A DNA stretch of 46,941 nucleotides from a virus. This document shows, one piece after another, positions 1-7,341 of this stretch. Under the pieces are notes generated by a model. It made no database searches, was not told the origin of the DNA, and worked only from the letters and a program-made list of their open reading frames with translations. The translations under genes were made by a program, and so were the position numbers. The DNA is taken from positions 1 to 46,941 of IMG/VR virus record IMGVR_UViG_3300046321_000230; one strand, written 5' to 3'. Each line of letters begins with the position of its first letter. Position 1 is the first letter of the stretch.

Positions 1-150
1 AGCAGCGTGGTCAGCAGCGTGGTCAGCAGCAGAGTCAGCAGCAAGGTCAGCAGCAGAGTCAGCAGCGTGGTCAGCAGAGTCAGCAGCGTGGTCAGCAGCA
101 AGGTCATCAGCGTGGTCAGCAGCAAGGTCATCAGCGTGGTCAGCAAAGTC
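1..150 (+). repeat. Tandem 12-base-type repeat, CAG-rich
   Basis: About twelve imperfect units built from CAGCAGCGTGGT, CAGCAGCAGAGT and CAGCAGCAAGGT, some followed by CAT instead of CAG. All three forward frames stay open across it. Such arrays are prone to length change by slippage or recombination. The window starts inside the array, so its true length is unknown. Confidence 0.9.
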
Positions 151-170
151 TAATCACTATGTTTGGATGA
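3..170 (+). CDS. C-terminal end of a Gln/Gly/Arg-rich repeat protein (partial)
   Basis: The 5' end lies outside the window. Frame 3 reads as QQRG, QQQG, QQQS and QQGH units and ends in SLITMFG and a TGA at 168-170. I prefer this frame because CAA and CAG alternate synonymously in it. Frame 1 ends at 153 and frame 2 at 205, and neither can be excluded. Low-complexity Gln-rich tails occur at the ends of phage structural and DNA-binding proteins. No function can be assigned. Confidence 0.5.
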   Translation, partial: QRGQQRGQQQSQQQGQQQSQQRGQQSQQRGQQQGHQRGQQQGHQRGQQSLITMFG

Positions 171-210
171 GAGACACTTTATTTGAGTTAATCAAGAACC
201 AATAATCACA

Positions 211-220
211 CAGTTATTAA
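211..220 (+). promoter_or_regulatory. CAGTTATTAA motif (putative phage promoter element)
   Basis: Exact copy of a 10-base motif that recurs before virion and lysis genes later in the window. It lies 18 bases before the ATG at 239, in the gap after the repeat-rich gene. The promoter role is inferred from recurrence and position. Confidence 0.45.
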
Positions 221-238
221 CTAAAGTAGGTACGATTA

Positions 239-676
239 ATGAAAAAAGATAACTTAATGAAAGATGGTTTTAAAAATAAAATCAAGCAATTCAAGAAATT
301 ATTGAATGAAATAAGTGAAGAATACAACATCCAATATTCATTCAATTATGTTAAATTATCTGAAAATAACAACGTGGAAGAGAAAGACATGTTATATTCA
401 GGTAATTTAACGCTAGAGTCTATATATTCAATGGTTAACAATCATTTTATCATAAAGGATAGACTTGAAACACTTTCCAGATTATTGAATTCAGGTAAAT
501 TAATAGTTTATTGTCACAATGATTCAATCAGTGGCCAAATAAGTGAAGGAGATAATTATGAAATAGAATACATTACATACGATGAAAATGGAAATTCTAT
601 ATACAAATTCAAAGGCAAATGTTCTACGTTTCCTTCAAATTCCTTTATCTTATTATCGAGCATGAGTTTAAATTAA
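239..676 (+). CDS. Hypothetical protein, 145 aa
   Basis: Intact ORF following a CAGTTATTAA motif. The N-terminal 25 residues are Lys-rich and helical, and the rest mixes polar helices and strands. There is no signal peptide, membrane segment or motif I recognise. It ends 10 bases before the dCTP deaminase-like gene and may be co-transcribed with it. Confidence 0.75.
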   Translation: MKKDNLMKDGFKNKIKQFKKLLNEISEEYNIQYSFNYVKLSENNNVEEKDMLYSGNLTLESIYSMVNNHFIIKDRLETLSRLLNSGKLIVYCHNDSISGQISEGDNYEIEYITYDENGNSIYKFKGKCSTFPSNSFILLSSMSLN

Positions 677-686
677 AATAAATCAA

Positions 687-1217
687 ATGATATTAACAGC
701 AAGTAAAATCAAAGAAAACATAGATTCTGGAGATATAATTATCAAACCATTCTATGAAAAGAATATCAATCCAAATAGTTACGATGTTCATCTAGGATCA
801 ATAATTGGAGAGTATAATTCTTCAATAATTGACGCTAAAATCCACAATGAAATCAGAAAATACAAAATACCAGATCAAGGTTTAGTATTGATGCCAGATT
901 CATTCTATTTAGCAACAACATTAGAATTTACAGAAACAAAAAAGCATGTCCCAATGCTTGATGGTAAATCTTCCATTGGAAGATTAGGTATAGATATACA
1001 CGCAACAGCTGGTAAGGGAGATATTGGATTCGCAGGACATTGGACTCTTGAAATAAGTGTTAAAAAACCTGTAAGAATTTACGCTGGAATGCCGATAGGG
1101 CAAATAATTTATTATGTTGTAGATGGAGATATAGATTTATCCTACAAGGAAACAGGTTCATACAACAATGTAGAATCAGAGCCAGTTGAATCAATGTTAT
1201 TTAAAAAATTCAAGTAA
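687..1217 (+). CDS. dcd: dCTP deaminase-like protein
   Basis: Member of the dCTP deaminase/dUTPase superfamily. Dcd converts dCTP to dUTP and ammonia, supplying dUTP for dUMP synthesis. At 176 aa it is close to the usual size. Visible family features are the N-terminal NPNSYDVHLG, the GKSSIGRLG signature at residues 93-101, and WTLEIS at about 119-124 with the catalytic-type Glu. A typical C-terminal region follows. Together with the dUTPase at 8111 it would make dUMP in the infected cell, which matters if the phage builds 5-hydroxymethyl-dUMP. Whether it is mono- or bifunctional (dCTP deaminase plus dUTPase) cannot be told from sequence. Confidence 0.88.
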   Translation: MILTASKIKENIDSGDIIIKPFYEKNINPNSYDVHLGSIIGEYNSSIIDAKIHNEIRKYKIPDQGLVLMPDSFYLATTLEFTETKKHVPMLDGKSSIGRLGIDIHATAGKGDIGFAGHWTLEISVKKPVRIYAGMPIGQIIYYVVDGDIDLSYKETGSYNNVESEPVESMLFKKFK

Positions 1218-1218
1218 T

Positions 1219-1686
1219 ATGAAAGTAAATTTCGACGTTTATTCTCAAATGTGTATGACTGCCGATGAATTACAACAATTAAAGAATAAAATAGGGTGGT
1301 ACGATCAATACGATCAAGTTGTTAATAAGCAAACAGGAGTCAGATTATTAGCAATTCAATTAATCCAAAATAAATGCAGTGAAAATACCGCTTGGATACC
1401 TAATCAGAGTCAAATACAAGTATTAATCAATAGATTACAACCTTCAGTATCATTAATAGTAGAAGACTTTGAAGATTGGTACAATGAGGATAAACAATTC
1501 TATGAAACAATACCTTCATTGTCATTTGATATATTATACTTAATGTATTATATGGAAAGATACAATAGAAAGTTCTGGTGTTGGGGATGCGGATTCTGGA
1601 AAGATATCAGTCAAAAAGAAAATGAAAGAAAACACCGCAATCAAACATCAAAGATAATATCATATAAATCTACAGAAGTTGAATAA
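1219..1686 (+). CDS. Hypothetical protein, 155 aa
   Basis: I place the start at ATG 1219, one base after the upstream stop, rather than the in-frame ATG at 1186 that lies inside dcd. The protein is rich in Trp, Tyr and Gln, with a segment near residues 125-140 (KFWCWGCGFW) containing two Cys that could bind metal, then a basic tail. No family is recognised. It probably shares a transcript with dcd and is followed by an intrinsic terminator. Confidence 0.72.
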   Translation: MKVNFDVYSQMCMTADELQQLKNKIGWYDQYDQVVNKQTGVRLLAIQLIQNKCSENTAWIPNQSQIQVLINRLQPSVSLIVEDFEDWYNEDKQFYETIPSLSFDILYLMYYMERYNRKFWCWGCGFWKDISQKENERKHRNQTSKIISYKSTEVE

Positions 1687-1711
1687 AGTAATCTCAATTC
1701 AACTTGAAATT

Positions 1712-1747
1712 TGCTCAAATAGTCCATCAACATTTTGAGCATTTTTT
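1712..1747 (+). terminator. Rho-independent terminator
   Basis: An 8-bp perfect stem (TGCTCAAA / TTTGAGCA) with a 14-base loop is followed by six T. It closes the group of genes ending at 1686. Confidence 0.8.
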
Positions 1748-1796
1748 ATGCATTAAAAGCAAAGTTATTAATCAAAGTAAAAACAATTCAAAAATC

Positions 1797-2009
1797 ATGT
1801 CAAAAAGAGTAAGATATCAAATTTCAACAACTATCAACAACAAACAACGACATATCTCTATGTTAAGTGATTTCAATGTAATCAAATTAAGCACTCAAAG
1901 GAACAAAAGCGGTGATCAATTTTTGCTGTTTACAATAAAAACAGAAATTGATCAAGTAAGATTCGAAAGTCACGCTAAAAGCAATAATTTAACAATTCAA
2001 AAGATTTAA
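1797..2009 (+). CDS. Hypothetical basic protein, 70 aa
   Basis: The frame is open from 1704, but the first in-frame ATG overlaps the terminator. I choose ATG 1797 (MSKRVRYQIS), which has an A-rich leader. The product is small and basic with alternating strand-like residues. No family is recognised. It ends two bases before the next ATG. Confidence 0.65.
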   Translation: MSKRVRYQISTTINNKQRHISMLSDFNVIKLSTQRNKSGDQFLLFTIKTEIDQVRFESHAKSNNLTIQKI

Positions 2010-2011
2010 TA

Positions 2012-2326
2012 ATGGGGGTTCTTAATACAAGATTATTTAGGTTGGAATCTGAAATAAGGAGAGAACAATTTGAATCAATACCGATTCACATATTAGAGAG
2101 AGAAATTATTTTAAAATTTTTCAATAGATTACCAATAGAGCAACTAAAAAGATTAGTAAATTTTAAAATAATAGATGTAAATAATGCAGAACTTCAAATT
2201 TTAAAAGACCCGAACCAATTTGAATTAATAGACAGATTAAGGTTTTATAATATTATCAAGTTGAGTTGCGAAATAAACATAGAATGTTCTGAATCAGAAG
2301 AAGAAATGAGTATTATCGATTTTTAA
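2012..2326 (+). CDS. Hypothetical protein, 104 aa
   Basis: Predicted almost all helical, with many Leu, Ile, Glu and Arg, and an acidic C-terminus (ECSESEEEM). It lies between two small genes with gaps of 2 and 8 bases, so it is part of one operon. I see no recognisable domain. Confidence 0.7.
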   Translation: MGVLNTRLFRLESEIRREQFESIPIHILEREIILKFFNRLPIEQLKRLVNFKIIDVNNAELQILKDPNQFELIDRLRFYNIIKLSCEINIECSESEEEMSIIDF

Positions 2327-2334
2327 ATAACACT

Positions 2335-2568
2335 ATGAAAAAAATATTAATTGTAGGTCACGGATATTGTAATGCACAAGCTATGACAAGGGCAATAGAT
2401 TCTCTTTTTGAAAAAGAAAGAGGAATTGTTATTGTCAAAAAACAAAATACTTTTGAACCTGAACCGATTATAATTAATAATTACACAGGAACATCACCAT
2501 ACATTCACGATTTAAGAGATAAAAAGGGAAAGATTCTTCCTTTGCCAAAATCTAAATACCACAAATAG
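2335..2568 (+). CDS. Hypothetical protein, 77 aa
   Basis: Begins MKKILIVGHGYCNAQAM, a beta-strand and glycine turn that recalls the start of a nucleotide-binding fold, but the protein is too short for a full Rossmann domain. The C-terminus is Lys- and Pro-rich. Function unknown. Confidence 0.65.
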   Translation: MKKILIVGHGYCNAQAMTRAIDSLFEKERGIVIVKKQNTFEPEPIIINNYTGTSPYIHDLRDKKGKILPLPKSKYHK

Positions 2569-2576
2569 CCACAATA

Positions 2577-2648
2577 TTGGAGGTTGCCATTAACTTAGCA
2601 CTTGACGAAGAAGCAGAATTAGAATGTATTAAAAAATTAATAAAATAA
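2577..2648 (+). other. Possible 23-aa ORF or gene remnant without ATG
   Basis: The frame is open from 2556 to the TAA at 2646-2648 and reads as a plausible helical tail (EVAINLALDEEAELECIKK). The only start-like codon is TTG 2577. It may be a real short gene with a rare start, the remnant of a deleted gene, or chance. Confidence 0.2.
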
Positions 2649-2661
2649 TTAAAATTAAAAA

Positions 2662-3189
2662 ATGAAAAAAATAATCATTTTGCTATTATTAGCAACATCG
2701 GCACAGTCCCAAGTCTACGTATCTACAGGTATAGACGTAAGAAACATAATTACAGGCTCAGAACCAACTAAAATGACACCATCATTGGACGCAATTATCA
2801 AAGTTCACTTAGTTGGTAAACATGTTGAATGTACAGTTCAATACGAGAATTTCAATAAAATAGGCTTTGAAAAATTTGCTTTCGGTGCAGGTTATCAATT
2901 CCCATTATATGGTTACTTTTTTGGTGGGGTTGTAAAGACAACTGTAATACCAAGTATCGAACCCACTTTAATAATGCGCCACAAAACTTCAAATAGTGGT
3001 GATTTTGACTCAAAAAGCAGCCATTTAGCTTTAGGTGGATCAATGGGTATAAGATGGGATTTAAGTGATAAATTTGCTATTGGAATAATAGGTAACGCAT
3101 TATATAGAACAGACTTGTCAGCAAAGTATAATACAAAAGTACCTATTGTGTATTCAAATTATTTGACTGTTTTTTATAAATTAAATTAA
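2662..3189 (+). CDS. Exported, outer-membrane beta-barrel-like protein
   Basis: 175 aa. Residues 1-17 form a clear signal peptide: KK, a run of Ile/Leu, then TSAQSQ with likely cleavage after A-Q-S. The mature part alternates polar and hydrophobic residues, with aromatic and glycine-rich strands (GAGYQFPLYGYFFGG) and ends YSNYLTVFYKLN. A terminal aromatic residue near the end is typical of outer-membrane barrels such as opacity-type porins. I infer it is made in the infected cell and sent to the periplasm or outer membrane, perhaps to block receptors or superinfection. It is not a standard virion or lysis protein. Confidence 0.65.
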   Translation: MKKIIILLLLATSAQSQVYVSTGIDVRNIITGSEPTKMTPSLDAIIKVHLVGKHVECTVQYENFNKIGFEKFAFGAGYQFPLYGYFFGGVVKTTVIPSIEPTLIMRHKTSNSGDFDSKSSHLALGGSMGIRWDLSDKFAIGIIGNALYRTDLSAKYNTKVPIVYSNYLTVFYKLN

Positions 3190-3202
3190 ATTAAAATATA
3201 TT

Positions 3203-3535
3203 GTGAAAAGTAGAGAGCACGTAGTTACAAATGGTAGAGCAGTATTTTATGCTTGCTTATGGGAAGATTTTAGAAAATCAGCATTAGATTGCGGATGGGC
3301 TTTAGGTTTACATGGGAGTTTAAATAGTGATATGGATATTATGGCTATGGCTTGGGCAGAAGAAGCAAAACCTGTTGGAGAAATGATTTTAGCATTAGAA
3401 AATTGCTTGACAAAGCCAGATGAAAGAATATTCAGAACCGAAAGAAGTTCTAATAAACCAAATAATAGAGTTGTTTATACAATCCATATTTTTTCTGATT
3501 TCTATCTTGATATAAACGTTGTTGAAAATCAATAG
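3203..3535 (+). CDS. Nucleotidyltransferase-like phage protein, 110 aa
   Basis: Starts with GTG at 3203. The core ALGLHGSLNSDMDIMAMAW resembles a common family of short phage proteins in which HGS and a D-x-D pair suggest a minimal nucleotidyltransferase fold. The rest (EEAKPVGEMILALENCL) also matches that family's layout as I recall it. Activity is unproven in the family. It is followed by a 110-base AT-rich intergenic region with a conserved motif. Confidence 0.6.
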   Translation: MKSREHVVTNGRAVFYACLWEDFRKSALDCGWALGLHGSLNSDMDIMAMAWAEEAKPVGEMILALENCLTKPDERIFRTERSSNKPNNRVVYTIHIFSDFYLDINVVENQ

Positions 3536-3594
3536 TGTATACTTTATTTCATATAAAATAATAAGTATTGGATTATATAAAATTGTAAATCAAC

Positions 3595-3616
3595 ATCAAC
3601 TTGATTACCTAATATT
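3595..3616 (+). promoter_or_regulatory. 22-bp intergenic motif, copy 1 (ATCAACTTGAT...CTAATATT)
   Basis: ATCAACTTGAT, three variable bases, then CTAATATT. A second copy lies at 4186-4207; the two differ at only three positions. Copy 1 is 29 bases before the gene at 3646. A promoter or operator role is inferred. Confidence 0.4.
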
Positions 3617-3645
3617 TAACAATATTTTATAAATTGAATTAGAAA

Positions 3646-4086
3646 ATGAAACAAACAATATGGATAACAAGAGACACAGCATCAGGACTAATATCAAGAG
3701 GTCTTGGTCAAGTTTTCGTATGGTTTCAAGAACCTTGTTTAGATATAAGAATATCAAACGACGACCCATTCTCAAATGAAAATGATTTACAAGACAATCT
3801 CAGGCATCAACTTAAAGGAGTATTATTTGATTCAAATTATCACTATGATTTTCTATATCGTGATAACAAAATAATACGTAATGACGGATCAAAGATTGAA
3901 ACAGAATTATCCGAAGAATTAATCCAGTTATACCAGCATCGAAAATTGAATTTTAGACATGAAGTTTACGGCAGTGGTTCAAAGATAAATTACAAACCAA
4001 ATTCAGTGGCTAATTTGTTCGGATACGATTCTGAATTACCTCAATATATTTGGAAATTAATCAAAAAAAGATTTTACAGACAGTGA
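3646..4086 (+). CDS. Hypothetical protein, 146 aa
   Basis: Begins MKQTIWITRDTASGLISRGL. It is a mixed alpha/beta sequence with several aromatic residues and no signal or membrane segment. I do not recognise a family. It is flanked on both sides by the 22-bp motif, which suggests a separately transcribed one- or two-gene unit. Confidence 0.72.
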   Translation: MKQTIWITRDTASGLISRGLGQVFVWFQEPCLDIRISNDDPFSNENDLQDNLRHQLKGVLFDSNYHYDFLYRDNKIIRNDGSKIETELSEELIQLYQHRKLNFRHEVYGSGSKINYKPNSVANLFGYDSELPQYIWKLIKKRFYRQ

Positions 4087-4093
4087 AAAGCCA

Positions 4094-4165
4094 ATGTCAA
4101 AGCAAGAATTTTATAATTGGGATAAAATCGAAAAAGATAGACCTTGGTTTAAATTCTGTAAGTGA
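4094..4165 (+). CDS. Possible 23-aa small protein
   Basis: ATG 4094 to TGA 4165 encodes MSKQEFYNWDKIEKDRPWFK plus three residues, ending FCK. It follows the previous stop by seven bases and has coding-like composition, but it is short and unsupported by homology. Confidence 0.35.
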   Translation: MSKQEFYNWDKIEKDRPWFKFCK

Positions 4166-4185
4166 CTTGATATTAATATAACATT

Positions 4186-4207
4186 ATCAACTTGATACTC
4201 TAATATT
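4186..4207 (+). promoter_or_regulatory. 22-bp intergenic motif, copy 2
   Basis: Same element as at 3595-3616 with a changed three- to four-base centre. It lies in the 120-base gap before the gene at 4286. Confidence 0.4.
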
Positions 4208-4246
4208 AAAAAGAAGTCAATAAAAAAGAAAATTCAAACAAGTTCT

Positions 4247-4270
4247 ACTTCAATTATAATACAAGTAAAT
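4247..4270 (+). promoter_or_regulatory. 24-bp element ACTTCAATTATAATA... (copy 1)
   Basis: ACTTCAATTATAATA followed by CAAGTAAAT. The copy at 12691-12714 matches at 22 of 24 positions. It contains a TATAAT-like core and lies 15 bases before the ATG at 4286. Probably a promoter shared with the large-terminase gene. Confidence 0.5.
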
Positions 4271-4285
4271 ATTTAAAACAATAAC

Positions 4286-5449
4286 ATGGCAATTGAAGAA
4301 AAAACAAGTTCAAATCAAGAACTGTTAGCAGAGATAACAAAAATAATAGGTAAGCAAGTACCAGTTGAAGTAAAGAATTATGAAGCGTATCTTGAACATC
4401 TTAAGCTGAACAATAATCCAATTCATACGATAAAGCTACAAATAGGCGAAAAAACCATGCCCATTACGCATCCGTTCCCAGTGATAAATAAAGCATTGAA
4501 AAAAGCAATAGAGCTGGAGCAGATTGATCAAGACAGAGCAGACAAGATATACAACATGAAGCGTCAACAACAGAATCTGAAGTTGAAGGCAATGGCTAAG
4601 ATCAAACAAGCGTATGGAACAGTAGTCAACAAGCACGGAGAAATAGTCAAAAATAAGAGTATTTTTGAACCAGTAAGAGTCCAAATGATAGAATTGTTCG
4701 GTAGAATGTTTTCAGGTCCAGAAGTACACGAAGTTTGTTTGAGGCAATGGAAATTGAGTGTTACGTTGAATCAAGTCAGTGATTTCCGTAAACAAGAGAT
4801 GATTGAAATCAATAAGAGAGTAGAAGAGCACAAAAGAACCTATTCAGACATCAGACTTGGCCACAAAAGATCAAGACTTGAAGAGTTAGTTTGGTTGTAT
4901 AACGATAGAAAGAGAAAATATGAGATATCAGGCAAGGGAGAAGATCACAGATTATTATTATCAACATTAGATCAAATCAAAAAAGAAGCAGAAGGTGATT
5001 TGATCAGAATAGATGGTAATATCAATTTTGGATTAGATCAAACAATAGAGAATCACATACAGAAAGATTTAAACAAAACAATACCAATCAAAGAATTGGT
5101 ATTGGCTAGAGTAGCAGCAAAAACTGGCGTTGATCCGATTAATTTGATTAATTTTTTAAATAAATCACTGTACAGAAAAGTTCTTGATGCTGAAACAGTT
5201 GATTTTGAAGAGATGCCTCAATATCCATCATTGCAGAATTACGATTTTGACAAGATTAAGAATGTCAATGTTCAAGCAGCTCAAGAAAAAATACTTGAAG
5301 CAAAAATTATAAAAAAAGAATTACACCCCCAACAAATTCACCAATCAGAAGCATTGAGACAAGCATTGTTGCGCAAATTGTCTGATAAAGTAGGTGATCT
5401 GAATCAAGAAAAGAATAGTTTGAGTGAAAACTTCGATACACCTATGTAA
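4286..5449 (+). CDS. Possible small terminase / DNA-binding protein, 387 aa
   Basis: Helical, charged protein. Residues about 130-185 look like a helix-turn-helix region (EVCLRQWKLSVTLNQVSDFR) followed by long helices with YSDIRLGHKRSRLEELVWL. That arrangement recalls phage small terminases with a DUF2280-like build, which bind the packaging site and stimulate TerL. Support from context: its upstream 24-bp element is shared only with the TerL gene at 12764. Against it: the protein is much longer than usual TerS (about 150-180 aa) and is not next to terL. It could be another DNA-binding protein. Confidence 0.4.
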   Translation: MAIEEKTSSNQELLAEITKIIGKQVPVEVKNYEAYLEHLKLNNNPIHTIKLQIGEKTMPITHPFPVINKALKKAIELEQIDQDRADKIYNMKRQQQNLKLKAMAKIKQAYGTVVNKHGEIVKNKSIFEPVRVQMIELFGRMFSGPEVHEVCLRQWKLSVTLNQVSDFRKQEMIEINKRVEEHKRTYSDIRLGHKRSRLEELVWLYNDRKRKYEISGKGEDHRLLLSTLDQIKKEAEGDLIRIDGNINFGLDQTIENHIQKDLNKTIPIKELVLARVAAKTGVDPINLINFLNKSLYRKVLDAETVDFEEMPQYPSLQNYDFDKIKNVNVQAAQEKILEAKIIKKELHPQQIHQSEALRQALLRKLSDKVGDLNQEKNSLSENFDTPM

Positions 5450-5451
5450 AA

Positions 5452-5467
5452 TTGACCTCAAGGTTAA
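5452..5467 (+). terminator. Hairpin after the 4286 gene
   Basis: TTGACC-TCAA-GGTTAA forms a 6-bp stem (one G-U pair) with a tetraloop right after the stop, followed by TTTGTGTAT. The T tract is weak, so termination may be partial. Confidence 0.45.
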
Positions 5468-5531
5468 TTTGTGTATAAAACCGTTGCAAAAATGACATTT
5501 ATTTAAATTTAACAATTAAAATCAAATTGAT

Positions 5532-5792
5532 ATGGTTTCAAGATGTTTAAAATTATCATTGAATAAAAGATCAGAAGAAAATAAAACAGATATCTGGGAA
5601 ATAATATCAATACAGTCAAGCGAATCATTAGGTGAGATCAGATGGTGTGATCATTGGAGAAAATATGTATTTGTTCCAATGATGGGAACTATATTTGATA
5701 TTAATTATATGGAAGACATAATTTGGTTCATGCAATTCGAGACGTTAAAGAGAAAAAAACAGAGCACAATCAAAGAAATAATATGTTTATAA
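5532..5792 (+). CDS. Short conserved phage protein, 86 aa
   Basis: Contains LGEIRWCDHWRKYVFVPMMG then ISF-like helix residues, a layout seen in a common family of short phage proteins of unknown function (GEIRW..HWR.Y.F.P). The N-terminus is basic. Its 3' end is three bases before the 121-bp duplicated segment. Confidence 0.65.
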   Translation: MVSRCLKLSLNKRSEENKTDIWEIISIQSSESLGEIRWCDHWRKYVFVPMMGTIFDINYMEDIIWFMQFETLKRKKQSTIKEIICL

Positions 5793-5794
5793 TT

Positions 5795-5915
5795 CACACA
5801 AATTACAAGGATTTTAAAAATAATTTAAAATTTTATACATAAAAATTTTTTTATACAAAAAATTATTAGATATTAGCCATAACAAACAAATAATGTTAAA
5901 CGCTAAATCACAAAA
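5795..5915 (+). repeat. 121-bp perfect direct repeat, copy 1 (leader of 5919 gene)
   Basis: Identical over 121 bases to 24662-24782. It is very AT-rich, includes TTATACATAAAAA and TATTAGCCATAAC, and in both copies ends a few bases before an ATG. It therefore carries a complete promoter plus 5' leader. No ORF in it looks coding. Confidence 0.9.
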
Positions 5916-5918
5916 ATC

Positions 5919-6008
5919 ATGAAATCACAAACTTATGTAAACGTAGTATTCTGGAGTGTAGTTGTTCTTATAGTTACCCTAGTGGTGGTAATAAGCCCAG
6001 TTGTATAA
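5919..6008 (+). CDS. Single-pass membrane micropeptide, 29 aa
   Basis: ATG 5919 follows the duplicated leader. The product is MKSQTYVNVVFWS then a hydrophobic Val/Leu/Ile run, ending ISPVV: essentially one membrane helix. The strong conserved leader supports real expression. A function in host membrane takeover is only a guess. Confidence 0.6.
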   Translation: MKSQTYVNVVFWSVVVLIVTLVVVISPVV

Positions 6009-6027
6009 TAATTTAATCTAAGGTATT

Positions 6028-6858
6028 ATGTCAGTAGATAGCAAATCAACAAGATTAATCGGATTCGCAACTGAATATTTCACTTTGTGGAATATGGTTG
6101 AAATCAGAAGATACGAGAAAATCAATAATCTAGATGTTCACGTCTCGACTGATTGGGTATACACGTACAGACAAAATCTTTCAAAATCAGAAGAACAAGC
6201 TATTGAAAAATTCAAAAAAAGATTCGGTTATCATCCAGAAATTGATGACAGTTTAAGAGGTCAAACATCATCATTCACCAAGACAGAAAGAGCAATGTTT
6301 CCATACACTGTTTTTCCATTTGGTAAACTTCAAATGGTAAATATTTTAGAATCAGATGATGTTTGGCAATTAAACAGAGTATTATCGGGTGAGGGAGCAA
6401 TTGGACACCCTAAAGAATTTAACACTTCAAAACCATTGAGAAGAAGAGTTCTCGCAAGAAAAAGATTGATTGAATTAGGAGAAATTATTAAATTCAAACA
6501 TCTTGGTGATAAGTGGGATGATAATAAAGGTGAGTGGATAAATAATGTTCAATTGAAATACATTTCAAAAAGAGATTATGAACATATGATTAGAGCCCAA
6601 CATAGTTCTTGGTTACATGAGAATGGTGAAAAAGTTGAATTAAGTCTACAGTTAGTTAAAAAGACAGGATATGAATCTAGTTATGGTTATATTTATATAA
6701 TTATTTATAAGACAAGAGGCGGTCAAGAATACACATACAAAGGATCAACACCACCAAACATTGAAGATGAATTCACCAAAGTTACAGCAACCATTAAGAA
6801 CGGTGAATATCGCCAAATCAAACAAAATCTAATACAACGTGTAAAAATATTATCATGA
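6028..6858 (+). CDS. Hypothetical phage protein, 276 aa
   Basis: Mixed alpha/beta protein with no signal peptide. It has a basic stretch at about residues 135-150 (KPLRRRVLARKRLIELG) that may contact nucleic acid, and a Tyr-rich strand region near 215-235. I do not recognise a family. Its stop overlaps the next small gene (ATGA). Confidence 0.72.
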   Translation: MSVDSKSTRLIGFATEYFTLWNMVEIRRYEKINNLDVHVSTDWVYTYRQNLSKSEEQAIEKFKKRFGYHPEIDDSLRGQTSSFTKTERAMFPYTVFPFGKLQMVNILESDDVWQLNRVLSGEGAIGHPKEFNTSKPLRRRVLARKRLIELGEIIKFKHLGDKWDDNKGEWINNVQLKYISKRDYEHMIRAQHSSWLHENGEKVELSLQLVKKTGYESSYGYIYIIIYKTRGGQEYTYKGSTPPNIEDEFTKVTATIKNGEYRQIKQNLIQRVKILS

Positions 6859-7001
6859 AAAAAACATTCAAAAAATTCATAAGAATCATAACATTATCTC
6901 AAAGGTTAAATGAAACTGGAATATCTTCAGCAATCGTATTTTCATTGTTTTGGTCAATAATATTAACTTCATTAATAGCTAAATTTTTTATATATGCGTA
7001 A
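6855..7001 (+). CDS. Small membrane protein, 48 aa
   Basis: ATG 6855 overlaps the upstream stop. An N-terminal basic part (MKKTFKKFIRI) precedes one hydrophobic helix (residues about 26-45, VFSLFWSIILTSLIAKFF). Translational coupling by overlap at both ends supports expression. Confidence 0.6.
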   Translation: MKKTFKKFIRIITLSQRLNETGISSAIVFSLFWSIILTSLIAKFFIYA

Positions 7002-7341
7002 TCTTAATGTAAAATTACATAATATCTGGGTAGATATTAGAAGTATATTCACTCTAAATACTGAAGAAGACAGAAAAGCAGATCTTGCTGAAAGAGTAAA
7101 ATCATCCAGATTGTCAATATTCAGAGACAACACCACATCTGAAAGTATCGAAGTGTTTGATAGGCTTAAATCTGAATTTGTTGATGAGTTGCTATCTAGA
7201 TTAAAAGAATCCAAAACAACAACTCGCTTAATAGAAGGATACTTGAATCAAGTGAACACTGTAGAGTGTTCTAATCTTCATCAATTTGAAGATTTTGAAA
7301 AACCAATAATAAATAAAGAATATGACAATAGACTTTCATAA
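6994..7341 (+). CDS. Hypothetical protein, 115 aa
   Basis: Helical and charged, with several Arg, Glu and Ser. The start overlaps the previous stop by eight bases and the end overlaps the next gene by 20 bases. No family recognised. Confidence 0.68.
   Translation: MRNLNVKLHNIWVDIRSIFTLNTEEDRKADLAERVKSSRLSIFRDNTTSESIEVFDRLKSEFVDELLSRLKESKTTTRLIEGYLNQVNTVECSNLHQFEDFEKPIINKEYDNRLS

Noticed and set aside
1-150. CRISPR array
   Set aside because: Units are contiguous 12-base repeats with no spacers and read through as a Gln-rich protein.
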